A DNA stretch of 64,000 nucleotides, from assembly GCF_047729875.1 (NCBI RefSeq), contig NZ_CP159826.1, forward strand, positions 3,224,001 through 3,288,000, written 5' to 3'. This DNA comes from Marimicrobium sp913061115 (GTDB lineage Bacteria > Pseudomonadota > Gammaproteobacteria > Pseudomonadales > Halieaceae). Shown one piece after another: positions 1 to 9,290 of this stretch. The notes under the pieces are model-generated. The model worked only from the letters and a program-made list of their open reading frames with translations. It was not told the DNA's origin and made no database searches. The position numbers and the translations under genes are program-made. Within the stretch, counting starts at the first letter, position 1, and each line of letters begins with the position of its first letter.

Positions 1-231
1 TGCGCAATGCGACTGTCTTTGGCAAGGCTCTTTTAGTGACATTCAAGCCGACACTGATCACATGGTAGATTCTGTGTAAGGTAAAAAAATAACGAGTCTC
101 TTGTGCAGGCCAGCAAGAAAGATTCGGCATTGCGCAAGTTGATACTTGATACACGCTCTTTCCTGAGAAACAACAATTAGTCTGTATATTATGGTATTGT
201 ACGCGCGAATTTGCGTCCTCAGGTACTGCTA

Positions 232-1086
232 ATGTCCCCGCTCCAGCCCCCTTCGGACAGTACATTTGAAGCTGAAGTTGGAGCAGGCCAGCGCTTTCGG
301 TTTGGTCGCAACTGGAAGCGCTTTCTCAAAAACGTCAACGAAGAGCAGATTGAGGAAGCCAGGTTGCGACTGGCTCAGTTTCTGGGGGATGACCTTAACG
401 GTCGCGATTTCCTGGATATTGGTAGTGGTAGCGGGCTCCATAGTCTTGCGGCTCGGCGGATGGGCGCAAGAGTGACATCATTTGATTTTGACCCGGACTC
501 AGTCGCGGCGACATCATTTACCAAGGCGCATTTTGCGTCAGAGGATACTGAATGGGCGATCGGTGGTGGGTCGGTATTGGACACAGCTTACCTGAGCCAG
601 CTGGGGCAATATGATATCGTATATTCATGGGGCGTCCTGCATCATACAGGCGCTATGTGGGAAGCCTTAGAGAACACCAAGCCCCTGTTGAAACCTGGTG
701 GTCTACTCTACATCGCCATCTACAACGATCGTGGCGAAACCAGCCAGATGTGGCTCAAGCGCAAGCAGCGTTACTGCAGCTTGCCAAAGATACTGAAGCC
801 GTTTTATTTCCTGTCCATTTACGGGCCCCATGAAATCAAGAAAATGTTCAAATCCATCAAGAAGGGCAAATTCTCTGAATATTTTGCAAGCTGGACCGCC
901 TACAAACGCGAACGTGGTATGACGCGTGTGTACGATATGATTGATTGGCTGGGCGGGTTGCCCTACGAGTTTGCTTCGGTAGCAGCGTTAACTGATTTCT
1001 ATGAGAAGGATGGGTTCAAGCTCGAGAAGTTGATCGAAAATTCCAATACCGGTTGTCACGAGTTATTGTTTCGCCGTTCCGCCTGA
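232..1086 (+). CDS. Class I SAM-dependent methyltransferase
   Basis: Predicted soluble methyltransferase of about 284 residues. The SAM-binding motif I (FLDIGSGSG) sits near residue 62, an acidic loop (SFDFDPDS) follows, and a post-I motif with YSWGVLHHTG lies near residue 130; this is the UbiE/COQ5-like fold seen in many small-molecule and sugar methyltransferases. The substrate cannot be read from the sequence. An upstream TTG at 211 is in frame, but ATG at 232 gives a conventional N-terminus and is preferred. It stands alone, 150 bp before a diguanylate cyclase gene, so context adds nothing about its role. Confidence 0.75.
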   Translation: MSPLQPPSDSTFEAEVGAGQRFRFGRNWKRFLKNVNEEQIEEARLRLAQFLGDDLNGRDFLDIGSGSGLHSLAARRMGARVTSFDFDPDSVAATSFTKAHFASEDTEWAIGGGSVLDTAYLSQLGQYDIVYSWGVLHHTGAMWEALENTKPLLKPGGLLYIAIYNDRGETSQMWLKRKQRYCSLPKILKPFYFLSIYGPHEIKKMFKSIKKGKFSEYFASWTAYKRERGMTRVYDMIDWLGGLPYEFASVAALTDFYEKDGFKLEKLIENSNTGCHELLFRRSA

Positions 1087-1202
1087 ATGTTTCCTTCCCC
1101 GGGGGTTATCATTCGACGGGCTGCGCTCTCCACCACGATTGAAACATAAGCACTAACCATTACAGTTCAGAGTGATTGGCCCAGCCGTAAGGCCATTATT
1201 TG

Positions 1203-1217
1203 AGACAAACGTTGTCT
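1203..1217. promoter_or_regulatory. Perfect inverted repeat upstream of the GGDEF gene
   Basis: AGACAA-ACG-TTGTCT is a perfect 6-3-6 palindrome ending 22 bp before the next start codon. A TATAAA box at 1226-1231 lies just downstream. The placement suits an operator, but no known regulator site is recognised. Confidence 0.3.
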
Positions 1218-1239
1218 GCATGCGGTATAAATACGGCAA

Positions 1240-2433
1240 ATGAACAACAAAACTCTAATACAATCTAAACGCTCATTCCTATCGACGCTCAACAAGCTTC
1301 CAGATTGGCTGTTCCGCTTGTGTACCAGAAGCTCTGTTTACGACGAGTTGAACGAGGAGCATTATCGCCAGCGTATACTCGTGATGATCAGCTGTTTTTG
1401 GTTATTATCATCGGTCTTTTTCAGTGTTCTGACTCCCCTGCTTATCAAGCTTGATTTTCGCGGCCAAATGGTTGCACAGGCCTTATTTTTTAGCACTATA
1501 TTCGGCGTCGTCATCAGCATGTTGGTTTTGCGCTTTACCGGCAATCGAATCAAAGCGCTCAACGTTATGCTTTTGATTTATACCAGCGCTTTTACTATCG
1601 CATGCCTTATCTTTGGCGGCTCACAATCCCCCACTTATCCACTTCTCATACTGGCACCGGCGATAGCTGCCATCGCTGGCAGCATTGTCATCAGCGCATG
1701 CTGGGGATTACTTGTCGTAATCATCTGGGCGGGCGTATTTATAGCGGAGAGTAATGGTATCCCATACACACAAATCATTGCGCCTGAGAGTCGGAGCCTA
1801 GCCACGCTATTGGCCTGCTCAGCGCTAGCTATTGCTGTAGTCAGCGTGATCATTATTTACGCGGAGATGAACAAGGCACTAAGACTCAGCCTGCAGAACA
1901 CTAACTTAGAGCTGGAGCACTTATCGTCCCACGACCAGTTGACCCAGTTGCCCAATCGCAGAGTCTATAACGAACGCATAGAGAACGCCCTACACCGTGC
2001 GGTCCAGCGTGGCGGCATGGTAAGCCTATTGTTTATAGACCTGAATGGCTTCAAGAAAGTTAACGATACCTACGGCCACGGGACGGGCGACAAACTTCTG
2101 GTCGCCACTGCCCTGCGCATCCGCAATAGTCTTCGTGAAACCGACCTGGTAGCGCGTCTAGGTGGCGATGAATTCGTCGTCGTGGTCGAAGATGTAAAGT
2201 CAGTGGACGAAATTACACGCCTCGCCCACAAGCTGTCACAGGCTATTGAGCAGAAACTGAGCATTCGCCAGCAGTCATTGAAGTTCAGCGCTGGTATTGG
2301 CGTAGCGACCTTCCCTCTTGACGGACGTCAAAAACAAGAACTGGAAGAAAAAGCAGACAGAGCCATGTACCTGGCGAAAAATCGAGGTGTACCGGTAGCG
2401 CTTGCGAGTGAGGAATTCACCAGCGCGCCCTAG
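1240..2433 (+). CDS. Membrane-anchored diguanylate cyclase (GGDEF)
   Basis: A 397-residue protein predicted to make cyclic di-GMP from two GTP. The N-terminal half (about residues 45-215) is a run of hydrophobic helices, probably six, acting as an integral membrane sensor of the MASE type. The C-terminal half is a GGDEF domain with the intact signature RLGGDEF at 306-312. An inhibitory I-site RETD lies five residues ahead (299-302), so product feedback is expected. No EAL domain follows. The ATG at 1240 lacks a clear Shine-Dalgarno and lies only 9 bp after a TATAAA box, so a very short leader or a later start is possible. Confidence 0.9.
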   Translation: MNNKTLIQSKRSFLSTLNKLPDWLFRLCTRSSVYDELNEEHYRQRILVMISCFWLLSSVFFSVLTPLLIKLDFRGQMVAQALFFSTIFGVVISMLVLRFTGNRIKALNVMLLIYTSAFTIACLIFGGSQSPTYPLLILAPAIAAIAGSIVISACWGLLVVIIWAGVFIAESNGIPYTQIIAPESRSLATLLACSALAIAVVSVIIIYAEMNKALRLSLQNTNLELEHLSSHDQLTQLPNRRVYNERIENALHRAVQRGGMVSLLFIDLNGFKKVNDTYGHGTGDKLLVATALRIRNSLRETDLVARLGGDEFVVVVEDVKSVDEITRLAHKLSQAIEQKLSIRQQSLKFSAGIGVATFPLDGRQKQELEEKADRAMYLAKNRGVPVALASEEFTSAP

Positions 2434-2485
2434 CCCGTCAAAGCGTCAGTGGAACGAGTCGAAAGAGCGAGTCGTTCGGCAGACA

Positions 2486-3106
2486 TTACCTGCGGCGCCA
2501 ACCTAGACGTCTGGGATTCCTGCCCTCCACAAGATCCAACAATTCATCCAGCATCATCAGTGACAAGCCCCAGATACAACGACCTTGGTAGCGGTAGCAA
2601 GGGAGAGATATTCCAGCGCCCCTGTAAGTCCAGGTCATTTCTTCTCTATTACCGGCATCAACCAGAAACTCTAAGGGAATCCAAATCACTTCTGCCACCT
2701 CGTAATTCGTCGTAAACATCACCTCTCGATCCAAACGAAACACAAATGGACTGACCGCCATACCCAGCGCACCCCGGTGAGGTTTGGCATTGAGCTCCGA
2801 CAGGCGCCCAATACACTCGTCCTGAGGGCCCAGCGTCAAACCCACCTCTTCCGCGGTCTCACGGGTTGCCACCGCATAACCGTTAATATCCGTTTTATCC
2901 ATGCGACCGCCAGGAAAAGCCATATGCCCTGACCAAGGATCACCCTCCCGCTCCGCCCTTTTGATCATCAGAATATGCAGCTTGCTGTCCCGTATTTGAA
3001 GTATCATGGCAACCGCTGAGCGCTTCATTAACCGACGCAACCGGTTTCTTCTAGGATTGTGATCGCCGAGACGTGTTTCGATAATTTGTAGCAATGATGC
3101 CGACAC
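2486..3106 (-). CDS. NUDIX hydrolase, CoA pyrophosphatase-like
   Basis: A 206-residue NUDIX protein. The box region reads GGRMDKTD followed by RETAEEVG, close to the catalytic consensus; the first acidic position is Asp. That variant resembles the NudL/CoA-pyrophosphatase branch, which cleaves CoA and its oxidised forms to 4'-phosphopantetheine and 3',5'-ADP. The C-terminal segment with TWTYRGAGISLPCYRY also fits that branch. The start is GTG (3106), with AAGGGA about 11 bp upstream. It converges on the GGDEF gene; an imperfect hairpin lies in the 52 bp between them. Substrate assignment is inference. Confidence 0.8.
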   Translation of the reverse strand: MSASLLQIIETRLGDHNPRRNRLRRLMKRSAVAMILQIRDSKLHILMIKRAEREGDPWSGHMAFPGGRMDKTDINGYAVATRETAEEVGLTLGPQDECIGRLSELNAKPHRGALGMAVSPFVFRLDREVMFTTNYEVAEVIWIPLEFLVDAGNREEMTWTYRGAGISLPCYRYQGRCIWGLSLMMLDELLDLVEGRNPRRLGWRRR

Positions 3107-3206
3107 TTTAGACTCTTTCCCTTATAGCGCATGAAGACTATAGGATTAAGCCAGCCGTGCGCCGGCATGACAAGCGGTCACGACAATTTATAGCGCGAGG
3201 TAAATA

Positions 3207-4745
3207 ATGGTTGGCCAAAAATTGCCTACAGAAGGCCTGCTGGAGTTACGTAACATCAGTCTAGTCTATCGCGCTCTGCCCGCGCTGTGTAACGTCCACT
3301 GGCGCATAACGCCGGGCCAGCAATGGGCCTGCCTTGGCCCCAATGGGGCCGGCAAGACCAGTATCGCCAACATTATCAGCCGACAGGCCACACATTTCTC
3401 GGGTGAACTGTTGCGCTCACCTGAGCTGGAAAAAAGCGGTGTTGCCTACGTCTGTTTCGAACAGGCTAAAGCCCTGTGCGAGCGGGATAAAAAAAGGGAT
3501 GACTCAGAGTTTCGAGCTGACGCCAGCGACCCAGGGACTGCTGTGCAATCACTGATCCTCAACGGGAAAGAACCGCATGAACAATTTCAGTACTGGGTAG
3601 AGCGCCTGAACATGGGACATTTCCTGCATCGCGGTCTGCGCTTTATTTCAACCGGCGAGATGCGCAAGGCGCTTTTAGTCAAGGCAATCTTGAGCCAACC
3701 GGGCCTACTTATCCTCGATAGTCCGCTCGACGGACTAGACCTCTCCAGCCAAGAGGAAATGCAAATAATCATCAATGAACTACTGCAATCACACATCACT
3801 GTGTTGATGCTGTGCAGGCAAATGGAGGATGTGCCCACAGGCATTACCCATGTCCTCGTTCTCGATAATGGAGAAGTACTGGGGTGTGACAACAGAGAAA
3901 ATATTTTTGCCAACACAGCCGTACAGGCGCGAATGTACCCACCGCTACCAAACCTCGGAACACTGCCCCCAGCTGCCCCACGCGCCTATGCACTGCCCAT
4001 TGGCAAGCCTCTGCTGGTGCTTAGAAATGTGGCGGTACACTACGGTGATCTGACCGTACTGCACAATGTCGACTGGACCCTGAATCTTGGCACTCACTGC
4101 TGTATTTCAGGCCCCAATGGTTGCGGCAAAACTACCCTGTTAAGCCTTATCACCGGGGATAACCACAAGGCATACGGACAAGATATCACCCTGTTTGGTG
4201 TGAAGAGAGGCAGCGGTGAAAGTGTGTGGGATATTAAACAAAAATTTGGTCAGTTGGACACCCAACTGCAACTGAGTTTTTCGCGCGGTATGCGCGTAGT
4301 GGAAGTGGTGGTGTCGGGGTTTTTCGACACTATTGGCCTGTATGACGAATGGGGTGACACGCAACGCAATGGTGCCCAACAGTGGCTATGCGCATTAGGA
4401 ATGGCCGACTACCTGCACGAAAATTTTGACGCGCTGTCCTTCGGTTTGCAACGCATGGTGTTACTCGCCCGAGCCATGGTGAAATCTCCCATCATCCTGA
4501 TACTGGATGAACCCACTCTGGGACTCGATGGCCATCATCGCAAACTGATGCTGCGGGCCATTGATCACATTGCGCGCAATAGCGACACACAGATTATTTT
4601 TGTCAGTCACTCGGCTGGAGAGACACCGGACTGCATCAATCAACACCTAAGCTTTGAGCCATCCGATGATGGCTTTGAATTAGTGTGTCGCCACTTACCT
4701 GCGGACGATACTGCTCCGATAAATTCGAAAACAATAATCCGATAA
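3207..4745 (+). CDS. modF: Tandem ABC ATPase, ModF-like
   Basis: A soluble protein of 512 residues with two complete ABC ATPase domains and no membrane segment. Walker A motifs are GPNGAGKT (near 46) and GPNGCGKT (near 305). The signature loops are degenerate in the way seen in ModF: STGEMRKALL in the first half and SFGLQRMVLL in the second. Walker B reads LLILDSPLDG, with Ser in place of the catalytic Glu position, and ILILDEPTLG. E. coli ModF sits beside the molybdate transporter, but no modABC genes are here. The loss of the Glu suggests the first site is weak in hydrolysis. The physiological role of ModF proteins is poorly defined. Confidence 0.75.
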   Translation: MVGQKLPTEGLLELRNISLVYRALPALCNVHWRITPGQQWACLGPNGAGKTSIANIISRQATHFSGELLRSPELEKSGVAYVCFEQAKALCERDKKRDDSEFRADASDPGTAVQSLILNGKEPHEQFQYWVERLNMGHFLHRGLRFISTGEMRKALLVKAILSQPGLLILDSPLDGLDLSSQEEMQIIINELLQSHITVLMLCRQMEDVPTGITHVLVLDNGEVLGCDNRENIFANTAVQARMYPPLPNLGTLPPAAPRAYALPIGKPLLVLRNVAVHYGDLTVLHNVDWTLNLGTHCCISGPNGCGKTTLLSLITGDNHKAYGQDITLFGVKRGSGESVWDIKQKFGQLDTQLQLSFSRGMRVVEVVVSGFFDTIGLYDEWGDTQRNGAQQWLCALGMADYLHENFDALSFGLQRMVLLARAMVKSPIILILDEPTLGLDGHHRKLMLRAIDHIARNSDTQIIFVSHSAGETPDCINQHLSFEPSDDGFELVCRHLPADDTAPINSKTIIR

Positions 4746-4772
4746 AATTCCACTCATCAGAAGCAAGCGCCT

Positions 4773-5198
4773 TCAACGGGTATAACCGCGCAGGGCATCG
4801 CATTGGGTCTTTCCGCTGCAGTATAACAGCCCACGTTCAGCAGTAGCCCTTGCCTGTATATCATCACCCTTGGCACTGTGGGTCTTAGCCATGCCCAAAT
4901 ACACTTCAGCACTGTCTGGATCTATCCGCTGCGCCCGCTCGAGCAGTGCCATCGCCTGCTCATAATCGCCGCTATTGGTGGCCTGATCCGCTTTCGCAAG
5001 TAGCGGCGTCCAGGCAGTGCTAGCGGAGGGTGTAGCGGAGCGAAACGGAACGTCCGGCACCCGAGCATCAGGAGTCACCACCGTATGCTGTGGCGCTTTT
5101 TTCACTGGCACAGACCCACTTTCCGGAAGCGTTGAGCAAGCGGGCACCACCGCAAAAAAACTCAGCGCTGCAATTCGAAACACTAATTGGAAAAACAC
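4773..5198 (-). CDS. TPR-containing lipoprotein downstream of PBP1b
   Basis: About 141 residues: a hydrophobic signal segment ending in an imperfect lipobox (VVPAC), a proline-rich linker, then a tetratricopeptide pair (ATNSGDYEQAMALLERA, then DPDSAEVYLGMAKTHSAKG). The start chosen is GTG at 5198, two bases after the PBP1b stop. Its ribosome-binding site (GGAGGAGG) is formed by the last glycine codons of PBP1b, which implies translational coupling. A small TPR lipoprotein in this position is expected to be an outer-membrane partner of the synthase, comparable in role to LpoB but not recognisably homologous. That role is inferred from the context only. Confidence 0.75.
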   Translation of the reverse strand: MFFQLVFRIAALSFFAVVPACSTLPESGSVPVKKAPQHTVVTPDARVPDVPFRSATPSASTAWTPLLAKADQATNSGDYEQAMALLERAQRIDPDSAEVYLGMAKTHSAKGDDIQARATAERGLLYCSGKTQCDALRGYTR

Positions 5199-5200
5199 GG

Positions 5201-7474
5201 CTAACCACCTCCTCCAAACAACGACTCGAACCAATTCTTAATGCCCGACCCGGGCTTCGGTCCGGATTGACGTGGCGAACAATTAGTACGCTGAGTCGGC
5301 TCAGAACCTATGATGAAAGGCAGCATACGAGAATTTGGACAACCGTCACCTGTCAGGTAACCGTTGCGGTTATCAATCCACTGGGGCTGAATGCCATCAG
5401 GCATACGATAGGCCAGCGGCTGTTTGCTGGCGCTAGCCATAAAATGAGCCCACACCTTTAACGCACCACTGCCACCGGTCAGCTTGGTAGCACCATTGTC
5501 ATCGCGTCCTACCCAGCTGACAGCAAGTAGATCGCCAGAAAAACCCGCAAACCAGGAATCACGACCGTCATTGGTTGTGCCGGTCTTGCCAGCCACCGCA
5601 AAGTTCTCCGGCAAGTAGCGATAAACGCCGCGCCCGGTTCCCTCACGCACCACCGCCCGCAGCGCATAATGCAGCAAATGTACGGATTGGATGCTCGCAG
5701 TGCGGTCATATTCTAGCGCGTACCGTTTCAGAGATGTGCCATTAGCGTCAACGATATCCCGAATGCTACGCAGTGGCATGCGAAACCCGCCAGCCGCTAT
5801 CGATTGGTACATCGCCGCCATGTCCATAGGCGAATATTCGCCCGCACCCAATAACAGTGCAGGTACTCGTGGAACACCTTGCTCAACTCCGAGCCGTGCC
5901 AGCATATCAATGACAGAATCTAGGCCCAACTCCATACCCAAACGTGCGCTGGCGAGGTTGTAGGATTTTGCCAGAGCCTGATAGAGCAGCACATCTCCAT
6001 GGGGCTGAAGATCAAAGTTCTTCGGTTGCCACGACTTCGCTCCTCCGAGCTTAACGGTCAAAGGAGCATCTGACAGTCGTGTTGCCAACGAGTATTCGCT
6101 TGGACGTTCCAGTGCTACGAGGTAAGTCGCGGGCTTGAGTAGGGAGCCCGCTGGCCGTCGGACGTCCAGTGCGCGGTTAAAGCCAGCGAAACGTGGCTTA
6201 CGACCCCCACTAAGAGCGGCCACTTCTCCCGTGTCAAAACGAGTAACAACCGTGGCGCTTTGCAATTCGTCGCGCGGATCAAGTTGATCCATCACCATCG
6301 TTGTGCTGCTTTCCAACTTGCGCTGCAGCAGTGGGTCAAAGCTGGTAAAGATACTGAGTCCCTGCGTGGTGAGATCTTCGTCTCTATAATCACGGCGCAG
6401 CTGCCGGCGCACCAAGTCCAGAAAAGCTGGAAACGAATCTCGAATCCGACGTTTTTTATTCAGCCCCAGTGGCATGGCGCGGGCCACTGTGGCCTGCTCC
6501 GGTGAAATCACGCCTTGAGCCGCCATGAGTTCCAGCACCAGATTCCGTCGCTCCAGAGCTCTCTTGGGGTTGCGCTGTGGATTATAAAGAGAGGGACCCT
6601 TAATCATTCCAATCATCAGGGCCTGCTCATGCAACCCCAGCCGTTCCAGTGGCTTGTCAAAATAATGTTGCGAGGCGAGTGCAAAGCCATGAACAGAGTG
6701 ACGTCCTTCCTGACCCAGGTACACCTCGTTGATATAGCTTTCCAGTATCTGGTCTTTGTCGTAATGCAGTTCGAGGAGCACCGCCATCACAAGTTCTGTC
6801 AGCTTACGCACGATAGTGCGTTCGGACGTGAGGTAATAATTTTTCACCAGCTGCTGGGTGATGGTGCTCCCTCCAGCAACCACCTGACCCGAACGCAAGT
6901 TACTCAACGCTGCCCGCGAGATGCCCACAATTGAAAAACCCCAGTGCTGGTTGAAGTCGCGGTCTTCTACTGCCATCAGCCCCTGGCGCAGGCTCAGAGG
7001 AACATCATCCAAGCGTGCCAGAACCCGGTCTTCCCCATGCTGAGGATAAATCCCGCCGATTCTCACTGGCTCCAGCCGCATAAGGTCGATACCCCCGCCA
7101 CTGGCTGACAAACTTTTAACCCGGTCGCCACTGAACTCAATCAGTACACGCCGGCCCGGTTCTCGCTCATCAGGAAAATCAAAGCCGCGCGTATAGATTT
7201 CAAAGCGATTCCGGAAACGTGACACCTCCCCACGATTGCGTGCTGACGTCACCGAGCGATACCCCAAAACGTCCAACTCGTAAGACAGATCGTCCGGCGA
7301 CAGAGGAGCACCGGCAAACAATTCCAGCGGGCGGGCGTACACCTTAGCCGGCAGATCCCACATCTTGTCATTAAAGGTCGCCGTGATACGGGCGTCGAGA
7401 TAAATCACAAATAGCCCCCCTACGACGAAGGAGACAAGAGCAAGTTTAAGCAATAGATGGCTGGTGCGAAGCAT
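5201..7474 (-). CDS. mrcB: Penicillin-binding protein 1B (bifunctional)
   Basis: Class A PBP of 757 residues that polymerises and cross-links peptidoglycan. There is a single N-terminal membrane anchor, then a UB2H-like region. The GT51 glycosyltransferase follows, with catalytic-glutamate motif VEDRDFNQHWG (near 168) and GGSTITQQLVKN. The transpeptidase has SxxK in PAGSLLKPAT, SxN in SYNLAS and KTGTTN. The protein ends in Trp-Phe-Glu-Ser-Leu-Phe-Gly4. The length is normal for the PBP1b family. It is the first gene of a two-gene unit with the TPR lipoprotein. Confidence 0.95.
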   Translation of the reverse strand: MLRTSHLLLKLALVSFVVGGLFVIYLDARITATFNDKMWDLPAKVYARPLELFAGAPLSPDDLSYELDVLGYRSVTSARNRGEVSRFRNRFEIYTRGFDFPDEREPGRRVLIEFSGDRVKSLSASGGGIDLMRLEPVRIGGIYPQHGEDRVLARLDDVPLSLRQGLMAVEDRDFNQHWGFSIVGISRAALSNLRSGQVVAGGSTITQQLVKNYYLTSERTIVRKLTELVMAVLLELHYDKDQILESYINEVYLGQEGRHSVHGFALASQHYFDKPLERLGLHEQALMIGMIKGPSLYNPQRNPKRALERRNLVLELMAAQGVISPEQATVARAMPLGLNKKRRIRDSFPAFLDLVRRQLRRDYRDEDLTTQGLSIFTSFDPLLQRKLESSTTMVMDQLDPRDELQSATVVTRFDTGEVAALSGGRKPRFAGFNRALDVRRPAGSLLKPATYLVALERPSEYSLATRLSDAPLTVKLGGAKSWQPKNFDLQPHGDVLLYQALAKSYNLASARLGMELGLDSVIDMLARLGVEQGVPRVPALLLGAGEYSPMDMAAMYQSIAAGGFRMPLRSIRDIVDANGTSLKRYALEYDRTASIQSVHLLHYALRAVVREGTGRGVYRYLPENFAVAGKTGTTNDGRDSWFAGFSGDLLAVSWVGRDDNGATKLTGGSGALKVWAHFMASASKQPLAYRMPDGIQPQWIDNRNGYLTGDGCPNSRMLPFIIGSEPTQRTNCSPRQSGPKPGSGIKNWFESLFGGGG

Positions 7475-7640
7475 AGGGTTCGAGTTTACACCAGCTACTG
7501 GGGAAATCGGATTGTCTTTGCTATTGTTTTCATCGGCAACGCGCTAACGCTAATGAGCTGTATTGTGATCTAGCACTTTTATTCGACTGGCAAATCAGGA
7601 TAATGGGACGATCTTTTAAACCTGACAGGCGAAGCGAATA

Positions 7641-8639
7641 ATGAAGAAATATGTGGCATACGGCATCGGTGCAGCGCTGGTAGATACCGAGATCAAGGTG
7701 CAGGACGCCGAGCTAGCGCAGATGAATGTTGAGAAAGGTTTGATGACGCTGGTCGATGAAGATCGCCGACGCGAGCTACTCGACCATCTTAAGGGCCACC
7801 TCATTAAAGCCAACCACGCCAGCGGTGGCAGTGCCGGTAACTCGATGATTGCTACCGCACAATTCGGCGGACCCACTTTTATGTCCTGCAAAGTGGCCAA
7901 TGACAGCGACGGTGATATCTACATTGCCGATCTGGAAGCTGCCGGTGTAGACCACTGCCTAAAAGGCGAGCGCACCGCCGGCACTACCGGTAAATGCTTG
8001 GTATTGATAACCCCCGATGCTGAACGCAGTATGAACACCTTCCTGGGCATCAGCGAAACTCTGTCGATCGAGCAGCTGGATGCCGGGGCAATTGCCGCCT
8101 CCGAATATGTGTATCTGGAAGGATATCTCGTGACATCTCCAACTGGCCGCGCAGCAGCAATCAAGGCGAGAGAAATCGCCGAGGCAGCCGGCGTGAAAAC
8201 CGCTCTGAGCTTTTCCGATCCCGGTATGGTGGAATTTTTCCGTGATGGCATGACTGAAATAATTGGCGACCGCCTAAACCTGGTCTTCTGTAATGAAGAC
8301 GAAGCCCTGGGCTGGGCCCAAAGCGATAGCCTGGATGTTGCGGTAGAGCGACTAAAAGCGATTGCCGATACCTTTGTCATCACACGGGGAAGTGACGGGG
8401 CGCTAACGTTTGATGGTACCGCACTGGTCGAAATCCCCGCACATAAAGTGCATGCCGTGGACACCAACGGTGCGGGCGACATGTTCGCAGGTGCATTCCT
8501 CTACGCGATAACCAAAGGGGAGGACTTTCCTACAGCAGGTCGCTTCGCCAGCTTGGCAGCGGGAAAGGTTGTCGCCAACTATGGCCCTCGACTGCCCGCA
8601 GAAGATTATCGGGCGCTGCGCAGCGAGTTTTTTGGCTAA
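7641..8639 (+). CDS. PfkB-family carbohydrate/nucleoside kinase (adenosine kinase-like)
   Basis: 332 residues of the ribokinase/PfkB fold. The N-terminal substrate region includes GGSAGNS (motif 1 equivalent, near residue 60). The C-terminal motif 2 is DTNGAGDMFAGAF with the catalytic Asp. The family often annotates as adenosine kinase in marine gammaproteobacteria, and the sequence has the look of that branch, but sugar kinase activity cannot be excluded. It stands as a single gene; the start ATG has only a weak purine stretch upstream. Confidence 0.85.
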   Translation: MKKYVAYGIGAALVDTEIKVQDAELAQMNVEKGLMTLVDEDRRRELLDHLKGHLIKANHASGGSAGNSMIATAQFGGPTFMSCKVANDSDGDIYIADLEAAGVDHCLKGERTAGTTGKCLVLITPDAERSMNTFLGISETLSIEQLDAGAIAASEYVYLEGYLVTSPTGRAAAIKAREIAEAAGVKTALSFSDPGMVEFFRDGMTEIIGDRLNLVFCNEDEALGWAQSDSLDVAVERLKAIADTFVITRGSDGALTFDGTALVEIPAHKVHAVDTNGAGDMFAGAFLYAITKGEDFPTAGRFASLAAGKVVANYGPRLPAEDYRALRSEFFG

Positions 8640-8677
8640 CACTGGAGTCCGGTCTGTTTTGATTACAATAGGCCGAT

Positions 8678-8797
8678 TTATTTGTCCGTCAGGGCGCGAA
8701 AAGAACTCCCGACAAAGCCCAGAATACCATCCGCCACGGGCGCTAACTGTCTATCGACATAGTGTTGATAGTCCGGTCGTGCTGCGCGAGAAACCCT
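8678..8797 (-). pseudogene. Relic of the C-terminus of DNA polymerase II (polB)
   Basis: Read on the minus strand, the intergenic DNA holds about 40 codons ending in a stop at 8678. They include PDYQHYVDRQLAPVADGILG. This strongly resembles, from memory, the extreme C-terminus of family-B DNA polymerase II, whose conserved pattern is DYxYYxxRQLxPVAxGIL. An in-frame stop lies immediately upstream (8798-8800), and no polymerase sequence is seen beyond it. This is best read as the last remains of a deleted polB gene. It could also be a short unrelated open frame, but the match is long and ends at a natural stop. Confidence 0.5.
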
Positions 8798-8941
8798 TCA
8801 AATGTCTGTGCCGTCACATTACACACTCAGTTTCAGTGTGATAGGGCTGGGCTTGCGCCTCGCGGTGGCTTAAGCTATCGACTGATAAAATAATATAGCC
8901 CATCGCTTGCGCGAGCAGGCATTCATCAACAAGGTAACCCC

Positions 8942-9286
8942 ATGGACAAGCCCGTTATAAAAAAAGACCCGTTATACCAACTACTTCGGACTGAAGACAT
9001 TAAGCGTTTCAATGAACAGCGCGACCAATTAGACACCAGCGAATTGAAAAACGGGGACTATCGCGGTCGCGACTTACGTAACATGGAGGCTCAGGGATTA
9101 GACTTCAGCAATTCCTACTTTCGTAATGCCGACATAAGCGGCATTGACTTTCGAAACACTAACTTAGAAGGTGCCAGTTTGCTCGATGCCAAGCTGTCTG
9201 GGACCTACTTTCCAGCGGCGCTAAGCGCGCAGGAGATCCGTCTGTCGCTGGACACCGGAACCCGTCTGCGCTACACCATGGACTGA
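8942..9286 (+). CDS. Pentapeptide-repeat protein
   Basis: A 114-residue soluble protein. From about residue 37 it has consecutive A(D/N)LXX-type repeats (YRGRDLRNM, AQGLDFSN, SYFRNADIS, GIDFRNTNLEGASLLDAKL), which form a short right-handed beta-helix. AAGGT lies about 8 bp before the ATG. The family includes DNA-mimic gyrase protectors, but small conserved versions like this one have no established role. The gene is convergent with the DUF2333 gene, whose stop is 5 bp away. Confidence 0.75.
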   Translation: MDKPVIKKDPLYQLLRTEDIKRFNEQRDQLDTSELKNGDYRGRDLRNMEAQGLDFSNSYFRNADISGIDFRNTNLEGASLLDAKLSGTYFPAALSAQEIRLSLDTGTRLRYTMD

Positions 9287-9290
9287 GTGG

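Noticed and set aside
1..136. Perfect 10-bp inverted repeat TGCGCAATGC (1-10) and GCATTGCGCA (127-136)
   Set aside because: It starts at the window edge, so its extent is unknown; no gene or element could be tied to it.
2451..2477. Imperfect hairpin between the convergent GGDEF and NUDIX genes
   Set aside because: It has a mismatch in the stem and no T-run on either strand, so a terminator call is not supported.
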